Virus record (IMG/VR): IMGVR_UViG_3300017917_003147
Location: 1 to 20,099 of that record
DNA length: 20,099 nt
From: a virus
Strand: one strand, 5' to 3'
Shown: positions 1-6,999 of the stretch, in pieces
Position numbering within the stretch: position 1 is the first letter of the stretch
Layout of the letters: each line of letters opens with the position of its first letter
The notes under the pieces: model-generated
What the model saw: the letters and a program-made list of their open reading frames with translations, nothing else
Told to the model about the DNA's origin: nothing
The model's database searches: none
Made by a program: the position numbers and the translations under genes

Positions 1-146
1 AACCAAAAAGGGGAGCAGCATATTTTTTCCCAGGAGATAAAAATTTTATACATGGAGTTACAGAAATTAAAAGTGGAATAAGATACACCTGTCCATTTTT
101 TTGGACTATAACAGAGTTGTTAGAAGGGAGTAAAATAAATGCTTAA
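1..146 (+). CDS. 2OG-Fe(II) dioxygenase, 3' end only
   Basis: The reading frame from base 3 is open from the window edge to a TAA at 144-146 and gives 47 C-terminal residues. They contain FFPG, then IHGV, then GIRYT. This is the end of the double-stranded beta-helix of a 2-oxoglutarate/Fe(II) dioxygenase: the distal iron-binding His in HGV and the Arg of IRY that would hold the 2-oxoglutarate carboxylate. The HxD motif and N-terminus lie upstream, outside the window. The closest relative here is the gene at 1704, which shares GIRYT and an FW pair shortly after. It overlaps the next gene by 8 bases, which suggests co-translation. The family call is good; the substrate is unknown. Confidence 0.75.
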   Translation, partial: PKRGAAYFFPGDKNFIHGVTEIKSGIRYTCPFFWTITELLEGSKINA

Positions 147-831
147 AGAACTTAAAGATATGTTAATTAAAGACGGATATATTGTTAATGAGCCAATAGA
201 AAATTTATTAGAAATTAAAGACTATTTAACAAAAGAAGAATTAGACTATTGTCATGATCTTATAAATAAAACTCCGAATGAAGAGTGGTTTCATTTATAT
301 TTAAGCAGTATTAAACCATTTGCTCTAGAAAAATTTGGTAGAGATGATATTGAAAATTTAGTTGCTGAAGGTCTTCTTGAAATAACTCAAGGCTGGGAAG
401 ATAAAAATTTATCAATACCAGATGATGAGTTTGTTAATAGAATAACAAATAGAATAAATAGTTATTTTGAAAAATTGCATCCTAGGGTTTTAAATTCTGG
501 ACAGGGTAGCATACAAAGAATGCAAGAGGGAGTACAGTTAAAATCTCATACAGATCAAGATACAGATCCATCAATTAGGTATGCAACAATTATATATTTA
601 AATGATGATTATGTTGATGGAGAAATATTTTGGGAAAATAAAGATTTCTCTATGAGACCATCCCCAGGAACAATGCTTATATTTCCAGGAACAAAAGAGT
701 TTCATCACGGAGTTAGACATGTTGGCAAGGGACCAATAAGATATGTAATTGTTGGATTTGTTAAAAATTTAAATTATTATGAATATGATAGAGAAGGTAA
801 TAGGAGAGAAAATGTCGACACTAGTTATTAA
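139..831 (+). CDS. 2OG-Fe(II) dioxygenase (prolyl 4-hydroxylase-like)
   Basis: Protein of 230 residues. The C-terminal half carries the dioxygenase signature: H137-T-D139 as the HxD iron ligands, the family-typical YLNDDY followed by GEIFW (about 153-165), FPG near 182, distal His H190 in HHGV, and R201 in IRY as the likely 2-oxoglutarate carboxylate anchor. Residues 1-110 are mostly helical and have no motif I recognise. Enzymes of this fold oxidise C-H bonds, usually by hydroxylation, with Fe(II), O2 and 2-oxoglutarate; the substrate here is not visible. The start overlaps the previous gene by 8 bases, with GAAGGGAG just upstream as ribosome binding site. It is the second of five tandem paralogues. 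Confidence 0.85.
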   Translation: MLKELKDMLIKDGYIVNEPIENLLEIKDYLTKEELDYCHDLINKTPNEEWFHLYLSSIKPFALEKFGRDDIENLVAEGLLEITQGWEDKNLSIPDDEFVNRITNRINSYFEKLHPRVLNSGQGSIQRMQEGVQLKSHTDQDTDPSIRYATIIYLNDDYVDGEIFWENKDFSMRPSPGTMLIFPGTKEFHHGVRHVGKGPIRYVIVGFVKNLNYYEYDREGNRRENVDTSY

Positions 832-1723
832 AGAATTATATCCATATATAATTATTTATCAAAACGTTTTTGAAAATCCAGAAAAAATTTATGATATATT
901 AAAAAGATCTGGTAAAACAGAGAATGAAATTTTAAATAAATGGAAAGATTGGTATACATTTGGTCAACAAATATATGATTCTCAAATTCAATTTGATAAA
1001 ACCATACCAGAGTTTAAAATATCTAAGGATGTAGAGGTAATTAGTGATGCTGACATTGAACAAAAATATTTTATTACTGAATTAATTAAAGGTTTCCATT
1101 TAGTAAATAATGACTATTTAAAAAGATTCAATATTAATTTAGATTTTAATTCTAAAACAATAAATAATCATCCATCTTTAAATCCAAATTGGAGTACAGA
1201 ATTCCCAGAGATTGTAGAAAGCTATAGGTGGCAGGGCCCTAGTATTTGTAAATACTATTCAGGTGCAGGAGAGTTAGAAAATTTAGTTATGCAATATCAT
1301 AGCGATCATATAATAGAAGAGTATGTAAGCCCAGGATATAAATTCCTTTTAACAACAACTACATATTTTAATGATGATTATGAGGGCGGAGATATCGTTT
1401 TTGGAGTAGGAGATAAAAAAATATCCTATAAGCCAAAAGCTGGAGATTTTGTTATTTTCCCTTCAGGTCATCCAGACTTCTTAACGGAAAATAATGATCC
1501 ATTTTTTCACGCAGTTAAAAAAACAAAAAATGGAGAAAAGTATTTTTCAAGAATGTACTGGACTAAGTTTTATAATGGAGACGAAGAGTTTTTTAATAGA
1601 AAAAATAGTCTTGATGAAAAAGAGTTTAAGAAAGCACATAAAGATTATAGTTTTGGAATATATGTTGATATACAAAAAAAGTATGAAAATCTAGAAGAGG
1701 TTAATGGAAATGAATTTATCTGA
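812..1723 (+). CDS. 2OG-Fe(II) dioxygenase, long form
   Basis: Protein of 303 residues from the ATG at 812. An in-frame ATG at 779 exists, but 812 follows AGGAGA (802-807) at good spacing and gives the N-terminus typical of the array (short lead, then IIIYQNVF). Iron ligands are H163-S-D165 and H233 (FFHAV); YFNDDY lies at about 185-190 and FPSG near 217. The basic residue in the 2-oxoglutarate position is lysine (K243 before Y), as in many prolyl 4-hydroxylases, not the arginine of its neighbours. It shares an N-terminal NKWKDW segment (42-47) with the gene at 2458 (NKWREW), so these two look like a sub-lineage. A 50-residue charged tail follows the catalytic fold. It overlaps the previous gene by 20 bases. 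Substrate unknown. Confidence 0.84.
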   Translation: MSTLVIKELYPYIIIYQNVFENPEKIYDILKRSGKTENEILNKWKDWYTFGQQIYDSQIQFDKTIPEFKISKDVEVISDADIEQKYFITELIKGFHLVNNDYLKRFNINLDFNSKTINNHPSLNPNWSTEFPEIVESYRWQGPSICKYYSGAGELENLVMQYHSDHIIEEYVSPGYKFLLTTTTYFNDDYEGGDIVFGVGDKKISYKPKAGDFVIFPSGHPDFLTENNDPFFHAVKKTKNGEKYFSRMYWTKFYNGDEEFFNRKNSLDEKEFKKAHKDYSFGIYVDIQKKYENLEEVNGNEFI

Positions 1724-2456
1724 ACAAAATAGAATAACTAAGGATATTATTTTATATAAAAATTTTTTAACAAAAGAAGAGTGCTCAAGTTTAATAAAAA
1801 TTTTAAATGATCAAGCTAATTCTGGTAAATTATCTTGGACTCCTATATCTTTTTATGAATCATACTCATCAGTGTTACCTCAAGATAATGATATAGAAAT
1901 AGAACAAAACAACCTCCCTGGTGATATTTTTTCTCAAATAAGAAATGGCATAATAAGAGCAGTAGCTTCAGTTCATGAAATAGATTATAATAAAATATCT
2001 CAAATTGGATATCATACTCAAAAATGGGAGCCAGGAGCATATGCTAGATTGCATTCTGACAATACAGATGAAAAAGGCAATACTGGTCCATTTGCTAGAA
2101 GTAGATATGCTGCCTTTTTATACCTCAATGATGATTTTGAAGGTGGAATTTTAAAATTTCCAAATCAAAATATAGAAATAAAACCAGAAACAGGATTATT
2201 GGCTGCATTTGATGGCGGATTTAATAACATGCATGAAGTTAGCCTAATAACTAAAGGAATAAGATATACAATAGGATCTTTCTGGGATGATAGAGAAGAA
2301 TCAGAATATCCACAAGAAGTTAGAGATATGTGGGCTGAAGAAATGAAAAAAATAAGAGATCAGCAGGATATTGAAAAGCAAGAATGGCAAGATCTTTTAA
2401 AACAAGGATATAAGATAGATAAAGATGGAAATAAATATAAAGTGGAGGATATTTAA
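1704..2456 (+). CDS. 2OG-Fe(II) dioxygenase
   Basis: Protein of 250 residues. The N-terminus (DIILYKNFLTKEE) is the standard opening of phage and marine prolyl-hydroxylase-like proteins. Iron ligands are H117-S-D119 and H177 (MHEV); YLNDDFEGG lies at 140-148; R187 in GIRYT is the expected 2-oxoglutarate anchor. After the fold, about 55 residues (196-250) form a charged tail, probably helical, ending in KIDKDGNKYKVEDI. A second in-frame ATG at 1710 is better spaced from the GAAGAGG at 1694-1700 and may be the real start, removing two residues. It overlaps the previous gene by 20 bases (14 if 1710 is used). The partial gene at the window edge is its nearest relative here. Confidence 0.84.
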   Translation: MEMNLSEQNRITKDIILYKNFLTKEECSSLIKILNDQANSGKLSWTPISFYESYSSVLPQDNDIEIEQNNLPGDIFSQIRNGIIRAVASVHEIDYNKISQIGYHTQKWEPGAYARLHSDNTDEKGNTGPFARSRYAAFLYLNDDFEGGILKFPNQNIEIKPETGLLAAFDGGFNNMHEVSLITKGIRYTIGSFWDDREESEYPQEVRDMWAEEMKKIRDQQDIEKQEWQDLLKQGYKIDKDGNKYKVEDI

Positions 2457-2457
2457 A

Positions 2458-3183
2458 ATGGAAAGAGTAATACTAGAGGATAACATTTATTATTATAAAA
2501 ATGCTATTCCCGATCATAAAAAGTTTATAGAAATTCTAGAGTCTACAGAAAATGAAGATTTTGGTAAATCTATAAATAAATGGAGAGAATGGCAAGCATG
2601 TAGTGGAGAAATGTATATATATGGACTAGAAAAAACAATTTTCCCAACTGATGAACAAAAAAAATTATCTAAAGAAGAAAACTCTATAAGTTATTTATAT
2701 AATACAGTAATGGATTTGTTTTACGAAATTTGTAAAGATTATGCAGAATCAAAAGGAGACTTTGATAAACCAGTAGATCTTCCTTTGTTTGACATAAAAA
2801 AGTACATGCCTGGAACTTTTATGGGAGCTCATTTTGATCAACAAGAGGGAGATACCAGACTCAGATATTCATTGGTATTTTATTTAAATGATGATTATGA
2901 AGGGGGAGAACTTTCTTTTACAATAGAGTCTCCAGATGCTCCTATAATTGAAGGTAAACCTATGGAAGATTATGAAAAAGAAAAAGAAAATAATTTTAAT
3001 AGAATTACCATTGGTTTAAAGCCAGAGGCTGGTAGTGTTATTATATTCCCGTCATCTCCACCATATCATCACACAGCCCACCTAGTTAAAAGTGGCAATA
3101 AATATATGATTCCATTACATTGGTATAATTTAGATGGAGATACTTTAACAAGTGCTCCTAATACAAAGCCTAGAGAATACTGA
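2458..3183 (+). CDS. 2OG-Fe(II) dioxygenase with loop insertion
   Basis: Protein of 241 residues from the ATG at 2458, which follows GGAGG (2444-2448) by 9 bases and lies one base after the previous stop. An upstream in-frame ATG at 2425 lacks this signal and is disfavoured. Iron ligands are H125-F-D127 and probably H208 (HLV); YLNDDYEGGEL lies at 142-152 and IIFPSS near 195-200. The 2-oxoglutarate anchor position holds K215 (KY), like the gene at 812. An acidic/lysine-rich insertion of about 25 residues (157-181) enlarges a loop after the first core strands, which could shape substrate choice. It is the last gene of the array; its TGA is part of a promoter-like TGATATAAT. Confidence 0.84.
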   Translation: MERVILEDNIYYYKNAIPDHKKFIEILESTENEDFGKSINKWREWQACSGEMYIYGLEKTIFPTDEQKKLSKEENSISYLYNTVMDLFYEICKDYAESKGDFDKPVDLPLFDIKKYMPGTFMGAHFDQQEGDTRLRYSLVFYLNDDYEGGELSFTIESPDAPIIEGKPMEDYEKEKENNFNRITIGLKPEAGSVIIFPSSPPYHHTAHLVKSGNKYMIPLHWYNLDGDTLTSAPNTKPREY

Positions 3184-3189
3184 TATAAT
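3181..3189 (+). promoter_or_regulatory. Extended -10 promoter, leaderless start of the 3196 gene
   Basis: TGATATAAT is a perfect -10 hexamer (3184-3189) with the TGn extension, which can replace a -35 box; I see no good -35. The predicted first transcribed base falls on or next to the ATG at 3196, and there is no ribosome binding site, so the message would be leaderless. The local sequence is very AT-rich, so chance is possible. Confidence 0.4.
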
Positions 3190-3195
3190 ATATAA

Positions 3196-4956
3196 ATGTC
3201 ATACTACCTTTCTGTAATTAAAAATTCTCCTTCGGGATTTTGGAAAACCGATGAGACTTCTGGTAGTATTGCATACGATAGTTCTGGTTGTGGTAACCAT
3301 GGATCATATTTTGGTGAAATTATAAAAGGTGGTTTGCCATTAGTAAATGGTGGATCTCATTCTATAAAAATAACTAACTCCAATTATATTGAGTTTCAAA
3401 TAACTAAAGATTTCTCTGGATTATCTGGTACTGGAGGCTTTGGAACTAATACAACTTCAGATAATGATTTTACATTAGAGGTGTGGGTACACCCAAAAAA
3501 TATAACTTCATTAACACCAATACTAGCCGATAGTAATGGAGTTGGTCTTTACTGGGATAATGGTAATATATTATTTAAACTAGAATCAGAAGAAGTTTTT
3601 TATTCTGTTCCAAATCCAAATAGATCATTACATATAGTTGGAATATATTCAGTAAATGCAGCTTATTTATATTTAAATGGATCATTGGTTGCATCAAAAT
3701 CATTATCTAAAATAAATTTTACAAATGAATATTTAACATTTTCAATTGGACCTGCCAATATAAATGAATATTTTATAATAGATGCACCTGCAATCTATAG
3801 ATATTCTTTAACAAACAATGACATAATAAATCATTATAATAATTTTTTTACCAATACAGAATCAAATATAGTTTTGCCAGATTCTGGAGAACTATTTAAG
3901 CCTTCTGAAAAATATCAATCAATTTCAAATACGTTTGCATTTCCTGCACAATTAGATTGGCAATATCATATTAATGAAAATTTAAGTTATAGAGAACAAC
4001 AAAATAGTATTTATTTAAATAAAAATTCCTCATATGGAGAGTTTATAAAAGTTATAAGTTTACCTGTTTGGAAAAATTATATTTCTTCAAAAATAGAGTG
4101 GCTTTCAAGTAATGGAGTTTCGTTTTGGATTTCAAATAGTGGAGAAGAAAACTCTTGGTATGAATGTACAAATAACAGCTCTTTGCCAAATTTTAGTCAA
4201 GAATTAAATTCAGCAAATAAAAAAGTTATATATATAAAAGTTAAATTTGAATCATCTAATTCGGCTATTTATATACCTGAATTATATTATTTTAAAATTC
4301 ATTTTTATGATGAAAAAAAGATTTGGTCACATAATGGAGGTTCAATAATATCTACATCTCAGCCTAATTCTGGAGACTATTGGGATATAGATATTTCAAA
4401 TAATAATAGTAGTATTCTTTTAAGAAATTTTGATAACGGAATAAAAACCAAAAATTCAGTTTTTTATATTGATACAATTAAAAATATTAAAAATATAGAA
4501 ATGATATTTTCTCCAGAATCTTTAGGTAGTGGATATTTAATATATAATAAAACTGGTTCTGTAGAAAGCTATGTATCCTGGTCAAATACGGGACTTATTT
4601 CTAAAAGTAATATTGCTAGCATATATATAAACGGAGTAGACGTATCTTTAGAAAATAATATAAGTAATTATATATATATAGGAGATATAAATTATATTTC
4701 TATAAAATTTACATCTACGATAACAGATAAAATTTGGCTTAATGGAAAACAGGATAATGGTAATAGGTCTAATGTTTTGCCTAATAATATATATCAAAAT
4801 ATATCAATATATGAAATAGAATCCTATGATGAGTTAAAACACTATAATCTATATATTGGAAAAGATGTTATTACAGCATATGATTCTGTCATACAAATAT
4901 CAGAAGAATCAATAAAAACATACTCAAGAGATAAAATATTAGTAAATAATGCATAG
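3196..4956 (+). CDS. LamG/concanavalin A-like virion protein
   Basis: Protein of 586 residues. Residues 1-215 read as a concanavalin A/LamG-like beta-sandwich: the opening SGFWKTDETSG, the DSSGCGNHG turn (about 28-37), FTLEVWVHP (about 92-100) and a YLYLNGSLVASK strand pair (about 155-166). Such domains occur in phage tail and surface proteins and often bind sugars. Residues 216-586 are Asn/Ser/Ile-rich and beta-strand-like with no motif I can name; they could be a second sandwich and an assembly region. No signal peptide or membrane segment. The gene sits 12 bases after the dioxygenase array and before the portal block, not in the usual tail-fibre position. Likely a receptor-binding or decoration protein; the exact virion location is inference. 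Confidence 0.6.
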   Translation: MSYYLSVIKNSPSGFWKTDETSGSIAYDSSGCGNHGSYFGEIIKGGLPLVNGGSHSIKITNSNYIEFQITKDFSGLSGTGGFGTNTTSDNDFTLEVWVHPKNITSLTPILADSNGVGLYWDNGNILFKLESEEVFYSVPNPNRSLHIVGIYSVNAAYLYLNGSLVASKSLSKINFTNEYLTFSIGPANINEYFIIDAPAIYRYSLTNNDIINHYNNFFTNTESNIVLPDSGELFKPSEKYQSISNTFAFPAQLDWQYHINENLSYREQQNSIYLNKNSSYGEFIKVISLPVWKNYISSKIEWLSSNGVSFWISNSGEENSWYECTNNSSLPNFSQELNSANKKVIYIKVKFESSNSAIYIPELYYFKIHFYDEKKIWSHNGGSIISTSQPNSGDYWDIDISNNNSSILLRNFDNGIKTKNSVFYIDTIKNIKNIEMIFSPESLGSGYLIYNKTGSVESYVSWSNTGLISKSNIASIYINGVDVSLENNISNYIYIGDINYISIKFTSTITDKIWLNGKQDNGNRSNVLPNNIYQNISIYEIESYDELKHYNLYIGKDVITAYDSVIQISEESIKTYSRDKILVNNA

Positions 4957-5001
4957 TTTTGTCTTGTAGATTGACAAAAAGCTGGACTTGAGGCCTACAA
5001 G
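4957..5001 (+). other. Inverted repeats that could form a pseudoknot
   Basis: TTTTGTC (4957-4963) can pair with GACAAAA (4973-4979). The loop between them holds TTGTAG (4964-4969), which can pair with CTACAA (4995-5000). The two stems interlock as an H-type pseudoknot directly after the stop of the 3196 gene. No U-run follows, so it does not look like an ordinary terminator. Role unknown; chance is possible in AT-rich DNA. Confidence 0.3.
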
Positions 5002-5011
5002 GTGGTAAAAT
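4983..5011 (+). promoter_or_regulatory. Promoter for the 5020-portal unit, near-leaderless
   Basis: TGGACT (4983-4988), 17 bases, then TAAAAT (5006-5011) with an upstream TGG, giving an extended -10. The predicted transcription start is about two bases before the ATG at 5020. The alternative ribosome site AAGGTGG (4999-5005) is 14 bases from the ATG, which is too far to be convincing. Confidence 0.4.
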
Positions 5012-5019
5012 AAATACCT

Positions 5020-5367
5020 ATGGATATTAAAAAAATAGGATCTAAGGTAAAAGTTGGAGAAACTACTCTTGGCGTATATGTTTGGGAAATGCCAGATGGT
5101 AGGTGGATTGGCGACGATGAAGGCAATTTTTTATCAATAACTTCAAAAATAGGAGATAGGGATAAAATAAATTTGCTAGCAAAAGCTGTAAGACATTATG
5201 GTATAGATGAGGGTAAACCAAAGTTCCTTGAAGGAAGTAGAAAAATTGATGACGAAGAATTTGAGTATCAAAAACAAAGATTAAAGTGGGGCTTAACTCC
5301 AGACCCATTAGATATTGGCGTGTATAAAGATGAAATGAATGCAATTAAAAAAGGACAAAAAAAATGA
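5020..5367 (+). CDS. Conserved-looking small protein before portal
   Basis: Protein of 115 residues that I do not recognise. It opens with MDIKKIGSKVKVGETTLG, continues with VWEMPDGRWIGDDEGNFLSI (21-40), and ends in a lysine-rich helix (NAIKKGQKK). It has several tryptophans and a mix of acidic and basic residues, is probably soluble and cytoplasmic, and has no signal peptide or membrane segment. Its TGA overlaps the portal ATG by four bases (ATGA), so translation is coupled and a role in head assembly or packaging is plausible by position only. The start is supported by a promoter-like element just upstream, not by a well-spaced ribosome binding site. Confidence 0.7.
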   Translation: MDIKKIGSKVKVGETTLGVYVWEMPDGRWIGDDEGNFLSITSKIGDRDKINLLAKAVRHYGIDEGKPKFLEGSRKIDDEEFEYQKQRLKWGLTPDPLDIGVYKDEMNAIKKGQKK

Positions 5368-6944
5368 TTGAGTATGAAGAAGATACTATAACAAACAATG
5401 TTGAAATATCTAATGTTGCAGACTGGATGAAGTTTAATTCTCCATCTATTAATAAGAATCAAGATCCATTTTCTATTGAAGGCGAAGAAATATTAAAGTT
5501 GTCTGGGCTAAGTCCTACAGTTAGAAGAAAAGTTAGTAGAGATATACAAAAGAAATTTGTTGGTACAGAAAACTCTGGAACACAGCAGCTATTAATTCAA
5601 CAAGCAGTTAGTGGTTATGCTTTATTTGATTTAGTTATGCCTGAGTATAATTTGGATTATTTATCTACAATATACGAAATATCTCCATATAATTATGCAG
5701 CAATTAATGCTAAAGTTTCTAATATTGTGGGATTAGGGTTTGACTTTGTAGAAACAAAAAAGACAAATGATTTACTTGATGGTATTGAAGATGAAAAACA
5801 ATTAGAAAGAGCACGTAGGAAACTTTCTAGAATTAAACAGGATTTACATGAGTGGCTTGAAGATTGTAATGAAGAAGAAACATTTAAAGAAACACTAATT
5901 AAATTTTATACAGACGTAGAAGCAACTGGTAATGGATATCTTGAAATAGGTAGAACAACTGCTGGAAAAATAGGATACATAGGTCATATTCCTTCAAAGA
6001 CTATGCGTGTGAGACGATTACGAGATGGATTCGTACAATTGCTTTATGGCAAAGCAGTATTTTTTCGCAATTTCGGAGATCAGGAAACACCAAATCCAAT
6101 AGCTGGATCAACTGATAGACCAAATGAAATTATTCATTTAAAGAAGTATACTCCTAAAAATAATTATTATGGAATTCCAGATATTATTGCAGCACAAAAT
6201 GCAATGGCTGGAAATGAATTTGCTAGTAAATATAATCTTGATTATTTTGAAAATAAAGCAGTACCAAGATATATTATTACAGTAAAAGGCGCTAAACTAT
6301 CACCAGAATCTGAACGTAAATTATTAGAATTTTTCCAAGTAGGGCTTCGTGGTAAAAATCATAGATCTTTATATATTCCACTTCCTCCAGATTCTCCAGA
6401 TTCTAAAACAGAATTTAAAATGGAGCCAATCGAGGCGGGCACTCAAGAATCTTCATTTAATATTTATCGACAAGCAAATAGAGACGAAATATTAATGGCT
6501 CATAGGGTCCCAATTAATAAAATTGGAACTGCATCTGGAATATCATTGGCAAATGCTAGAGATGCTGATAAAACATTTAAAGAGCAAGTATGCGCTCCAG
6601 CTCAAGATATTCTTGAAAAAAAATTAAATAAAATTATTCAAGAAATGACAGATGCTCTTCAGCTTAAATTTAATGAATTAAGCTTAACTGATGAAGATAC
6701 ACAGTCTAAAATTGATGAAAGATATCTCAGATTACAAGTAATTACTCCAAACGAGGTTAGAATTAGAAAAGGTCTAGTTCCACGTGATGGTGGGGATGAG
6801 GTAGTAGATTTAGCTGCCAAAGCTGCTGAAATTAAAGCAGAGGCCATGAATAGTAGAACTCGTGATCAGCAAAGAGAAGCAAATTCTCCAGATATTTCTG
6901 GCGAAGGCAGAAATGCAAAAGGCGATGGTAGACAGGTGGAGTAG
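5364..6944 (+). CDS. Portal protein
   Basis: Protein of 526 residues, a normal length for an HK97/Phage_portal-type portal. It forms the dodecameric ring at one head vertex through which DNA is packaged and to which the neck attaches. Supporting segments: YNYAAINAKVSNIVGLGF (109-126) at the start of the clip/wing region, ATGNGYLEIGR (187-197), PNEIIHLKKY then YYGIPDIIAAQNAM (253-281), and ENKAVPRYIITVKG (296-309). The C-terminus (about 480-526) is Ala/Lys/Glu-rich and then Gly-rich. The start overlaps the upstream gene by four bases. Arginine codons are mixed AGA and CGN, unlike the all-AGA dioxygenase genes. The protease and capsid genes follow, as usual. Confidence 0.9.
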   Translation: MIEYEEDTITNNVEISNVADWMKFNSPSINKNQDPFSIEGEEILKLSGLSPTVRRKVSRDIQKKFVGTENSGTQQLLIQQAVSGYALFDLVMPEYNLDYLSTIYEISPYNYAAINAKVSNIVGLGFDFVETKKTNDLLDGIEDEKQLERARRKLSRIKQDLHEWLEDCNEEETFKETLIKFYTDVEATGNGYLEIGRTTAGKIGYIGHIPSKTMRVRRLRDGFVQLLYGKAVFFRNFGDQETPNPIAGSTDRPNEIIHLKKYTPKNNYYGIPDIIAAQNAMAGNEFASKYNLDYFENKAVPRYIITVKGAKLSPESERKLLEFFQVGLRGKNHRSLYIPLPPDSPDSKTEFKMEPIEAGTQESSFNIYRQANRDEILMAHRVPINKIGTASGISLANARDADKTFKEQVCAPAQDILEKKLNKIIQEMTDALQLKFNELSLTDEDTQSKIDERYLRLQVITPNEVRIRKGLVPRDGGDEVVDLAAKAAEIKAEAMNSRTRDQQREANSPDISGEGRNAKGDGRQVE

Positions 6945-6960
6945 TCCTACTCAACTGTTT
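6935..6960 (+). terminator. Weak hairpin after portal
   Basis: GAGTAG (6939-6944, including the portal stop) pairs with CTACTC (6947-6952), with weaker outer pairing, followed by a short T-rich stretch. The loop is only two bases unless the top pairs open, and the T-run is poor. It may be a partial terminator or only a processing hairpin before the protease promoter. Confidence 0.3.
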
Positions 6961-6962
6961 AT

Positions 6963-6991
6963 TTGCCTTTAGATATATAAAAGCCTATAAT
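6963..6991 (+). promoter_or_regulatory. Promoter for protease, near-leaderless
   Basis: TTGCCT (6963-6968), exactly 17 bases, then TATAAT (6986-6991). The -10 is perfect and the -35 matches 4 of 6. The predicted start of transcription is about 6998, two bases before the ATG at 7000, and no ribosome binding site is present. This is the best sigma70-type promoter in the window. Confidence 0.6.
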
Positions 6992-6999
6992 ATACACAT

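Noticed and set aside
779-814. Upstream ATG at 779 for the second complete dioxygenase, and the similar ATG at 2425 for the fourth
   Set aside because: Both lie inside the previous gene without a suitable ribosome site; the ATGs at 812 and 2458 have well-spaced AGGAGA and GGAGG.
3121-3129. TGGTATAAT inside the last dioxygenase as a promoter
   Set aside because: It is explained by the His-Trp-Tyr-Asn codons, lies mid-gene, and the element at 3181 is better placed for the next gene.
4971-4999. Perfect TTGACA (4971-4976) as a -35 box
   Set aside because: No acceptable -10 lies 16-18 bases later (CCTACA); the nearer promoter TGGACT-N17-TAAAAT fits the gene better, and the bases are also part of an inverted repeat.
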